Source: Variovorax saccharolyticus (GTDB lineage Bacteria > Pseudomonadota > Gammaproteobacteria > Burkholderiales > Burkholderiaceae_C). From it: a stretch of DNA of 64,000 nt. Under the pieces are notes generated by a model. That model did no database searches. It was not told the origin of the DNA and worked only from the letters and a program-made list of their open reading frames with translations. The position numbers and the translations under genes were made by a program. The stretch spans positions 124,001 through 188,000 of the forward strand of contig NZ_JASZYT010000011.1 in assembly GCF_030316765.1 (NCBI RefSeq), written 5' to 3'. Shown here piece by piece: positions 57,893 through 64,000 of this stretch (within the stretch, counting starts at the first letter, position 1; each line of letters opens with the position of its first letter).

Positions 57893-59311
57893 TCAATTCA
57901 CATGCGGGTGGCGCGCCTGCTCGTACAGCGTGCGCGCCAGTTCGCGGTGACGCGCGAGAAGGGGCGCGAGCTCCAGATCGGCGAAGCGGCCGTCCCGGAT
58001 CCGCACCCGGCCATCGATCACGCTCAGCGCGGCGGCGCCCGGCTGGCAGAACACCAGCGCGGCGACCGGGTCGTGGCCGGCGCCCGCATGCCCGACCCCG
58101 CGCAGGTCGAAGGCCACGATGTCGGCCGACATGCCCGGCGCCAGCGCGCCGATGTCGTCGCGCCCGAGCACGCGGGCGCCGCCCAGGGTGGCGATCTCGA
58201 GCGCCTCGCGGGCGGTCATCGCGGCCGGGCCGAAGCCCACGCGCTGCAGCAGCATGGCCTGGCGCGCTTCGCCGAGCAGGTGGGCGCCGTCGTTCGAGGC
58301 GCTGCCGTCGACGCCGAGCCCGACCGGCACGCCGGCCCGCCGCATCGCGCCGATCGGCGCGATGCCCGAGGCCAGCCGCATGTTCGAGCACGGGCAGTGC
58401 GCCACGCCGGTGCCGGTGCGCCCGAACAGCGCGATGCCGGCCTCGTCCAGCTTGACGCAGTGGGCATGCCAGACGTCGCGGCCGACCCAGCCCAGGTCTT
58501 CGGCGTACTCGGCCGGCGTCATGCCGAATTTCTCGCGCGAGTAGGCGATGTCGTTGTCGTTCTCGGCCAGGTGGGTGTGGAGCGAGACGCCGCGCTCGCG
58601 CGCCAGTTCGGCCGACAGCCGCATCAGGTCGCGCGAGACCGAGAAGGGCGAGCAGGGCGCCAGCACGATGCGGCGCATCGCGTGGCGCGAGGGATCGTGC
58701 CAGCGGTCGATCAGGCGCTCGCTGTCGCGCAGGATCGCCTCCTCGGTCTCGACCACCTCGTCGGGCGGCAGGCCGCCCAGGCTCCTGCCCACGCTCATGC
58801 TGCCGCGCGCCGCATGGAAGCGCATGCCCATGGCGTCGGCGGCCTCGATCGAGTCGTCGAGCCGTGAGCCGTTCGGGAACAGGTAGAGATGGTCGCTGGT
58901 CGTTGTGCAGCCCGACAGCATCAGCTCGGCCATCGCGGTCCGGGTCGAGACCCGGATCATCTCGGGCGTGATGCGGGCCCACAGCAGGTAGAGGTTCGTG
59001 AGCCAGCCGAACAGCTCGGCGTCCTGGGCCTCGGGCACGGCGCGGGTCAGGCTCTGGTACATGTGGTGGTGGGTGTTGACCAGCCCGGGCATCGCCACGT
59101 GGCCGCGCAGGTCGATTGCCTCCGCCTGGCCGCGTGCCAGGGCCTCGGCGTAGACCGCCGGCAGCTCGGCCGTGGCGCCGACCCAGGCGACGGCCGGGCC
59201 CTCGGTCACGACCGCGCCGTCGGGGATCTCGCGCCGGGCGGCGTCCATGGTGACCAGCACGTCGGCGTGCCGGAGGATCAGCGGGCGGGGGGGCGTCGCG
59301 GGAGAGCTCAT
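57893..59311 (-). CDS. 8-oxoguanine deaminase (amidohydrolase)
   Basis: The 472-residue protein is an ATZ/TRZ-type amidohydrolase. The metal ligands are visible in LVNTHHHMYQSLTRA (HxH), LHTHLAENDNDI, HAHCVKL and GLGVDGSASND. The stretch CTTTSDHLYLFPNGSRLDDSIEAA is specific to 8-oxoguanine deaminases, which convert 8-oxoguanine to urate. It starts at ATG 59311, one base after the stop of the purine permease gene; ATG 59326 inside that gene's end is an alternative. Deaminase, permease and LysR together form a purine salvage or degradation unit. Confidence 0.92.
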   Translation of the reverse strand: MSSPATPPRPLILRHADVLVTMDAARREIPDGAVVTEGPAVAWVGATAELPAVYAEALARGQAEAIDLRGHVAMPGLVNTHHHMYQSLTRAVPEAQDAELFGWLTNLYLLWARITPEMIRVSTRTAMAELMLSGCTTTSDHLYLFPNGSRLDDSIEAADAMGMRFHAARGSMSVGRSLGGLPPDEVVETEEAILRDSERLIDRWHDPSRHAMRRIVLAPCSPFSVSRDLMRLSAELARERGVSLHTHLAENDNDIAYSREKFGMTPAEYAEDLGWVGRDVWHAHCVKLDEAGIALFGRTGTGVAHCPCSNMRLASGIAPIGAMRRAGVPVGLGVDGSASNDGAHLLGEARQAMLLQRVGFGPAAMTAREALEIATLGGARVLGRDDIGALAPGMSADIVAFDLRGVGHAGAGHDPVAALVFCQPGAAALSVIDGRVRIRDGRFADLELAPLLARHRELARTLYEQARHPHVN

Positions 59312-59312
59312 G

Positions 59313-60728
59313 TCATTCGGTTCCATGTGAAGTGCCGGCGGCCAGCGCGAGGGCGCGCTCCTTCGGCAGCACGCCGTTGTAGAAGAGGTTCAGCAGCACG
59401 GCCACGCAAGTTCCGAGCACGATACCGCTGTGCGTGAAGGGATGCGTCCAGGCCGGGAAATGCTGGAAGAAGTTGGGCGACAGCGTCGGCACCAGGCCGA
59501 GGCCGATCGAGATCGCGATCACGTGGAGCGCATGGCGGTTCTGGCTGTAGTCGATCGAGCCGAGGATGCGCACCCCGGTCGCCGCCACCATGCCGAACAT
59601 CACGATGCCCGCGCCACCGAGCACGAAGGTGGGCACCGAGGCCACGATGTGCGCCACCTTCGGCAGCAGCGCCAGCGCGATCAGGAACAGCCCCGCCAGC
59701 GCCGCGACGTAGCGCGAACGCACGCCGGTGACGGTCACCAGCCCGACGTTCTGCGAGAAGGAGGTGTAGGGGAAGGTGTTGAAGACGCCGCCGATCACGG
59801 TGCCGAGCCCGTCGGCGCGCAGGCCGCGCGTCAGCGCGTCGGGGGTGATGCGACGCCCGGTGATGGCGCCGAGCGCCAGGAACATCCCGGTCGATTCGAC
59901 CAGCGTGATCATCATGACGATGCACATCGAGACGATGGCGCCGAACTCGAAGCGCGGCAGGCCGAAGTGGAAGGGCGTCGTGATCGCCAGCCAGCCGGCT
60001 TCCTCGATGCCGTCGAAGCGCATGCGGCCGAGCGCCAGCGACAGCGCGACGCCGGCCACGATGCCGAGCAGCACCGAGATGTTGGCCACCAGCCCGCGGC
60101 CGAAGCGCGACAGGACGATCACCACCGCCAGCACCACGGCGGCGATCGCCAGGTTGGCCGGATCGCCGTAGGCCGGGTTGGCCACCGAATGGCGGACGCC
60201 GTCGATCACCGTCGACTGCGTCGGCTGGCCGCCGGCGGCCCAGTGGATCGCCACGCCCATCAGCGAGACGCCGATCAGCGTGATGACGGTGCCGGTCACC
60301 AGCGGCGGGAAGACGCCGAGCAGCCGGCCCATCAGCGGCGCCACCGCGATGCCGAAGAGGCCGGCCGCGATGGTCGCGCCGTAGATCGCCGGCAGGCCGA
60401 GCGAGGGGTCGACGCCGATCGCGATCATCGGCCCGACCGCCGCGAAGGTGACGCCCATCATCACCGGCAGGCGGATGCCGAAGCACCAGAAGCCCAGCGC
60501 CTGCACCAGCGTGGCGATGCCGGCGGCGAGCAGGTCGGCGTTGACGAGAAAGGCGATGTCCGACTTCGACAGCCCCAGCGCGCTGCCGACGATCAGCGGC
60601 ACGGCGATGGTGCCGGCGTACATCACGAGCACGTGCTGCAGGCTCAGTGCGGCACAGCGGGGAAGCGGGATCTTCTGGTCGACCGCGTCGCTGTCGGGGG
60701 CTCGGGTCGTGAATGGCGTGGCAGGCAT
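59313..60728 (-). CDS. NCS2-family xanthine/uric acid permease
   Basis: The 471-residue protein has the NCS2 pattern: LSLQHVLVMYAGTIAVPLIVGSALGLS near residues 28-54, GVTFAAVGPMIAIG, the substrate motif VESTGMFLALGAITGRRIT and the late TFPYTSFSQNVGLVTVTGVRSRYVA, which resembles uric acid/xanthine carriers (UacT, PucJ/K). About 12-14 hydrophobic segments. It should import xanthine or urate-like purines, which fits the downstream 8-oxoguanine deaminase. Its ATG is 60728. Confidence 0.92.
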   Translation of the reverse strand: MPATPFTTRAPDSDAVDQKIPLPRCAALSLQHVLVMYAGTIAVPLIVGSALGLSKSDIAFLVNADLLAAGIATLVQALGFWCFGIRLPVMMGVTFAAVGPMIAIGVDPSLGLPAIYGATIAAGLFGIAVAPLMGRLLGVFPPLVTGTVITLIGVSLMGVAIHWAAGGQPTQSTVIDGVRHSVANPAYGDPANLAIAAVVLAVVIVLSRFGRGLVANISVLLGIVAGVALSLALGRMRFDGIEEAGWLAITTPFHFGLPRFEFGAIVSMCIVMMITLVESTGMFLALGAITGRRITPDALTRGLRADGLGTVIGGVFNTFPYTSFSQNVGLVTVTGVRSRYVAALAGLFLIALALLPKVAHIVASVPTFVLGGAGIVMFGMVAATGVRILGSIDYSQNRHALHVIAISIGLGLVPTLSPNFFQHFPAWTHPFTHSGIVLGTCVAVLLNLFYNGVLPKERALALAAGTSHGTE

Positions 60729-60786
60729 CAGGGGACCTTTCTGAGGGCGTCGAAGGGCAAGGACGGCCGCAGTCTAGGCAGCGAGG

Positions 60787-60838
60787 GTGTGCACACGCAA
60801 AGTCATTGTTTGGCCCATGGCGTCCACAAAAAGTGGAC
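60787..60838. promoter_or_regulatory. Palindromes upstream of the purine permease
   Basis: The 10-bp palindrome GTGTGCACAC (60787-60796) and the inverted repeat GTCCAC-AAAAA-GTGGAC (60822-60838) lie between the permease and the lysR stop. They are plausible regulator sites or, for the second, a weak transcript-end hairpin after lysR. Confidence 0.5.
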
Positions 60839-60860
60839 AGGCCGCGCGGCGAACCGGGCC

Positions 60861-61763
60861 TCAGGGCGCCAGCAGATCGTCGAGGCAGCGGATCACCAGC
60901 TCCGCCAGCAGGGTCGCGGCCGGCTCGGGCTCGCCGCCGGCGCGCATCACGAGCTTGAGCGTCTGCGGCGACAGGCCGGCGTCGCGCAGCGGCACGAAGA
61001 CCAGCGAGCCGGCGCGGCGCTCCTCGTCGATGTCGAGCCGGTTCAGCAGCGTGATGCCGACGCCCTGCACCACCAGCCGGCGCATCAGCGCGGTCGAGGT
61101 GGTCTCGATGATCGGCGCGACGCTGATCGCCGACCGCCGGAAGGCGCCATCGAGGATCGGGCGCAGCGACAGCGACGCCGCCGGCAGGATCAGCGGGTGG
61201 CCGACGCATTCCGAGAGCACCGTCGTCGCCTGCGCGGTCAGCGGATGGCCGGGAGGCACGACCGCGCCGATCGGCCATTCGCTGGTGAACAGGGTCCGGA
61301 AGCCGGCGCTGTCGGGCACGTCGTAGGCCAGCCCGAGGTCGGCATCGCCGTCGCGCACGCTGCGCAGCACCTCGGCGATCGGCAGGTCGAGCAGCGTCAG
61401 CCGGATCCCCGGATGGGCGGCGCGGAAGCGCTGCGTCACGGTGGGAAGGAAGGCGCCGGCCAGGCCGGCCATCGTCGCCAGCGAGGCTTCGCCTTCGCGC
61501 AGGCCGCGCACTTCCTCGATGCGCTGGCGCACGGCGTCGAAGTCGCGCAGCGTGCTGCGGGCATGGGCCAGCACGATCTCCCCGACCGGCGTCAGCTTGA
61601 GGGTGTTGTGGATGCGCTCGAACAGCGGCGCTCCCAGTTCCTCTTCGAGATTGAGGATCTGCCGATTGACCGCCGTCGGCACCACGTGCAGCTGCTCGGC
61701 CGCCTTGCGGATCGAGCCGGCGCGGACCACCTCGACGAAATAGCGGACGACCTTGGCATGCAT
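60861..61763 (-). CDS. LysR-family transcription regulator
   Basis: The 300-residue protein has an N-terminal winged helix (about residues 1-62: VVRYFVEVVRAGSIRKAAEQLHVVPTAVNRQILNLEEELG shown by its landmarks AGSIRKAAEQL and VNRQILNLEEELG) and the LysR effector domain (VGIVLAH-type start PVGEIVLAHARST, then TLLDLPIAEVLRSVRDGDADLGLAY). It is upstream of the purine permease and deaminase on the same strand and probably regulates them. The effector is unknown. Confidence 0.9.
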   Translation of the reverse strand: MHAKVVRYFVEVVRAGSIRKAAEQLHVVPTAVNRQILNLEEELGAPLFERIHNTLKLTPVGEIVLAHARSTLRDFDAVRQRIEEVRGLREGEASLATMAGLAGAFLPTVTQRFRAAHPGIRLTLLDLPIAEVLRSVRDGDADLGLAYDVPDSAGFRTLFTSEWPIGAVVPPGHPLTAQATTVLSECVGHPLILPAASLSLRPILDGAFRRSAISVAPIIETTSTALMRRLVVQGVGITLLNRLDIDEERRAGSLVFVPLRDAGLSPQTLKLVMRAGGEPEPAATLLAELVIRCLDDLLAP

Positions 61764-61850
61764 GCTGGCGCGGATTCTGCACGAGCCGTGCGCGCAGGAT
61801 TTTTTCGGTCACCCCCTGTTCAGGCCTGCCGCCGCTGCCGATAGATTGGG

Positions 61851-62498
61851 GTGGACACACGGACGATCCCTCCCACCGGCGAGCCGGGCTATCGCATCCT
61901 GATGCGCGAAGGGTGCCGGCTCGTCTATGGCCACATGCCGCTGCCCGAGTTCCTGGCGCTGATGAAGCAGGCCCACGACACCGAGCTGCTGCATGCGGGC
62001 ATGGCGCGCATGCTGGACGCGACCGCGGTCATCGGCACGCCCGGGGCGCTGGCGCGGCTGCGCCTGCGCGAGACGCCGGCCGCGATCGAGCGCATGCGCG
62101 CGCAGCTGGGCCGGGCCGCGCTGCGGCTCGATCCGCAATCGCTGCGCTGGCTGGCGGCCGGCGAGCAGGGGCCGGCCAGCCTGTCGCTGTTCGTCCTGCT
62201 GACCGGCGTGCGGCCGCGCCACCATCGCCATCCCGCCCCGCAGCTGCCGCGCGATGCCGGTGCCTTCCGGCGCTGTCGGCTGCTGATCGAGCAGGTGCCC
62301 GCGCTGCGCCATGCGCTGCCCCTGCTGGCGCAGCGGGTCGCGGAGCCCGGCGTGGCGGAGTGGGCGGCGCTCGCGCAGGCCTGGGATGACCTCTGCGCCC
62401 AGATGGACCACGAAGCGCCGGACTGGCGGCAGGGGGTGGCCGGGGCGGCGGGCCTCACCGCGATGCTGGCCTGCTTCCGGGAGCTCGAGACCGCGTAG
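61851..62498 (+). CDS. Hypothetical protein
   Basis: The 215-residue frame from GTG 61851 is helical and rich in Arg, Leu and Ala (LPEFLALMKQAHDTELLHAGMARML, then WAALAQAWDDLCAQMDHEAPDW). I do not recognise a family. A Met at codon 18 (MREGCRLVYGH) is an alternative start. It is divergent from lysR by 87 bases. The frame keeps coding-like composition to its end. Confidence 0.6.
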   Translation: MDTRTIPPTGEPGYRILMREGCRLVYGHMPLPEFLALMKQAHDTELLHAGMARMLDATAVIGTPGALARLRLRETPAAIERMRAQLGRAALRLDPQSLRWLAAGEQGPASLSLFVLLTGVRPRHHRHPAPQLPRDAGAFRRCRLLIEQVPALRHALPLLAQRVAEPGVAEWAALAQAWDDLCAQMDHEAPDWRQGVAGAAGLTAMLACFRELETA

Positions 62499-62517
62499 GG
62501 CGTGCGAACCCGCCGGG

Positions 62518-63102
62518 TCAGCGCCGTGGCCAGCGGGCGCCGCCGGCGGACGGGCGGCGGGCGAAGAACCAGCGCCGCTTGCGCGTCGGCCGGGGGGCGG
62601 CCGCGCGCTCGTCGAAAGCGGCCCATTCGAGCTCCAGCGTCCGGATCAGCGCCGCCAGGTTGGCCTGCTTGTATTGCCAGACGCCAGCCACCACGAAATG
62701 ACCCATGCGCCGGGTGTCGGGCATCGGCGTGATCAGGATGTGCTCGGCCCCGATCGCCTGCAGCATCGCGGAGCGCTCGGCCGCCAGACGGAATCCTTCG
62801 GAGTAGCCTTCGATGTCGCGTGCCAGCGAGATCTGGATCAAGGTCACGCTCGAGAAGTGCTCGGCGATGTAGGCGACCAGTTCGAGCAGCACGACGCGGC
62901 CGATCTTGAGCTTCTGCAGGCGCCGGCCGGCTTCGGTGCCGGCCGCCGTGAAATGCTCGATGCGCACCTCGGTGCCGCCCCGGCTGATCGGCACCGGATC
63001 GAGCGTCCCGATGAAGGTCTCGCCGTAGTGGGCGAGCATCGGTTCACCCAGAACGCAGGGCCCCATCTCGGGTCCCGTGAAGCGCAGGCTGTGGATGCTC
63101 AT
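62518..63102 (-). CDS. Hypothetical protein
   Basis: The 194-residue product starts MSIHSLRFTGPEMGPCVLGE and has a regular alpha/beta middle (KIGRVVLLELVAYIAEHFSSVTLIQISLARDIEGYSEGFRLA by landmarks RVVLLELVAYIAEHF and TLIQISLARDIEGYS) and a basic C terminus (RKRRWFFARRPSAGG). The sequence looks like a genuine globular protein, but I recognise no family. Longer start at 63135 is less likely. Confidence 0.68.
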   Translation of the reverse strand: MSIHSLRFTGPEMGPCVLGEPMLAHYGETFIGTLDPVPISRGGTEVRIEHFTAAGTEAGRRLQKLKIGRVVLLELVAYIAEHFSSVTLIQISLARDIEGYSEGFRLAAERSAMLQAIGAEHILITPMPDTRRMGHFVVAGVWQYKQANLAALIRTLELEWAAFDERAAAPRPTRKRRWFFARRPSAGGARWPRR

Positions 63103-63213
63103 GGCCGATTGTCGGCCGGCTGCCGCCGTCGGCATCGGTCGAACAGCGATGCATTGGCCGTTCAGTTCGCGGTTGCGCGGTTGCGCGGCTGCGCGGTCCG
63201 CGTCGGCCGGCTG

Positions 63214-63582
63214 CTAGCCGAGGTCGAAGGCCTGGCGGAAGGCGGCACAGAATTCCGGCGTTCCGCTGATCGACAGGCTGACCGTGTGCCGGGCCATGCC
63301 GGGCGGTCCCGCCTGCACCCGAAGCTGCGCCGTGGAGGGGTCGAAGTCGATGGCCTCGGGCCGGCTGGTCTCCTGCACGCCCTGCAGGTCGTAGTCCCAG
63401 TCGCCGCCGTCGCCGACCGCCGCCCCAGGCTCGCCGAAGCCGGCGTGCGCCCAGGCCAGCACCTGCGCGATCTCGGCATGCACCGCGGCGACCTGGGGCG
63501 CGCCGGTGCTCGCCATCGCGTCGAAGACGCCGACGCCCTCGGTGTCCTCGCTGTAGTCGAAATCCAGATAGTCCAATGTCAT
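63214..63582 (-). CDS. Conserved hypothetical protein
   Basis: The 122-residue product begins MTLDYLDFDYSEDTEGVGVFDAM and continues with an acidic, aromatic-rich strand pattern (GDWDYDLQGVQETS) and a C-terminal FCAAFRQAFDLG. The early 'DYSEDTEG..FDAMAS' motif occurs in conserved betaproteobacterial proteins of unknown function. It is divergent from the TetR gene at 63702. Confidence 0.7.
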   Translation of the reverse strand: MTLDYLDFDYSEDTEGVGVFDAMASTGAPQVAAVHAEIAQVLAWAHAGFGEPGAAVGDGGDWDYDLQGVQETSRPEAIDFDPSTAQLRVQAGPPGMARHTVSLSISGTPEFCAAFRQAFDLG

Positions 63583-63651
63583 GCGCGCCTCGCGGGTTTC
63601 AGCCGGCCATCATCCCCGATCCCGCAGGCGCTCAAGTAGACTCGCGCCTGC

Positions 63652-63676
63652 GAATCCAAATTTAAATTCAAACTTC
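63652..63676. promoter_or_regulatory. AT-rich palindrome upstream of tetR
   Basis: The run centred on AATTTAAATT (63659-63668), flanked by AATCC and CAAAC, is strikingly AT-rich in this genome and lies 34 bases before the TetR start. It is a likely autoregulatory operator and promoter element. Confidence 0.55.
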
Positions 63677-63701
63677 AGCCGCCTCGGCCCACCCTCAGAG
63701 C

Positions 63702-64000
63702 ATGCTTGCGCCAGCCAAGAAGAAGTCCCCCGTGCCCGCTGCGCGTTCGCCGCGCCCCGACGGCGATGCCACGCGCGCACTGCTGCTCGAGACGGCCGGA
63801 CAGGTGTTCGCCGAGCGAGGTTTCGCCGACGGCACCAGCAAGGAGATCTGTGCGCGCGCCGGCACGCCGATGGCCTCGGTGAACTACCACTTCGGCAGCC
63901 GCGACGCCTTGTACGAGGCGGTGCTGATCGAGGCTCATCGGCAGGTGATGGCGCTGGACGACCTGCTGGCGCTGACGCAGGGGCAGGGCGACCCGAAGCA
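63702..64000 (+). CDS. TetR/AcrR-family regulator (3' end cut by window edge)
   Basis: From ATG 63702, 99 codons are in the window. The product has a basic tail and then a TetR helix-turn-helix: DATRALLLETAGQVFAERGFADGTSKEICARAGTPMASVNYHFGSRDALYEAV by landmarks ALLLETAGQVFAERG, EICARAGTPMAS and VNYHFGSRDALYE (about residues 25-75). The SVNYHFGSRDALYEAV text is typical of regulators of efflux or catabolic genes. The ligand domain lies outside the window, so targets are unknown. Confidence 0.88.
   Translation, partial: MLAPAKKKSPVPAARSPRPDGDATRALLLETAGQVFAERGFADGTSKEICARAGTPMASVNYHFGSRDALYEAVLIEAHRQVMALDDLLALTQGQGDPK

Overview
The window is GC-rich bacterial chromosome, densely packed on both strands. 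I see no rRNA, tRNA, transposase, integrase or CRISPR array. The gene content points to a betaproteobacterium of the Comamonadaceae, most like Variovorax. The pointers are an aerobic benzoyl-CoA (box) pathway with a BoxR regulator, an orphan Bug/TctC receptor, the DUF3649/PepSY/DUF3325 iron-uptake neighbourhood, and dispersed multi-hairpin repeats of the kind I associate with that family. The genus is inference.

Layout. 1-8.8 kb: a truncated NCS2 pyrimidine permease, a hotdog thioesterase, an AsmA-like protein, a chemoreceptor behind a sigma28-type promoter, OmpW, an FHA protein, a LuxR-type response regulator and two small envelope proteins. 8.8-13.4 kb: an apparently uncharacterised operon of a beta-keto acid cleavage enzyme (BKACE), a carnitine-dehydrogenase-like enzyme and a feruloyl-CoA-synthase-like ligase, divergent from a Crp/Fnr regulator. 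14.8-26.5 kb: an iron region. FecI and FecR, a TonB-dependent siderophore receptor, DUF4198, DUF3649, PepSY and DUF3325 genes run leftward, and a MacA-MacB-TolC exporter runs rightward from a shared Fur box. 26.5-27.6 kb: a HigBA-like toxin-antitoxin pair beside the stump of a GNAT acetyltransferase gene.

27.6-42.9 kb: aromatic catabolism. A branched-chain-type ABC transporter (livFGMHK order) is followed by an alpha/beta hydrolase, benzoate-CoA ligase, boxD and a DUF4863 cupin on the minus strand. boxR, boxC, boxB, boxA and a maoC gene are on the plus strand. Matching operator-like sequences lie in both boxR-flanking promoter regions. Benzoate would be taken up, activated to benzoyl-CoA, epoxidised by BoxAB, ring-opened by BoxC and oxidised by BoxD.

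42.9-48 kb: a methyltransferase, an orphan Bug receptor, a RidA-superfamily/CnbZ-like protein, MarR, a MscS-type channel and a 50-residue lipoprotein. 48-56.5 kb: a seven-gene operon (tetR, ABC transporter, cyclase-family hydrolase, fumarylacetoacetase) divergent from acetoacetyl-CoA synthetase; fumarylacetoacetase releases acetoacetate, which the synthetase could activate. 56.5-64 kb: small conserved proteins, a purine unit (8-oxoguanine deaminase, xanthine/uric acid permease, LysR), more hypotheticals and the start of a TetR gene.

The most unusual structural signal is a dispersed element of about 90 nt in four copies. Its stems differ in sequence from copy to copy yet stay base-paired. A second, possibly related family occurs twice. 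These elements sit between livK and livH, between boxB and boxA, and inside the ends of two coding regions.
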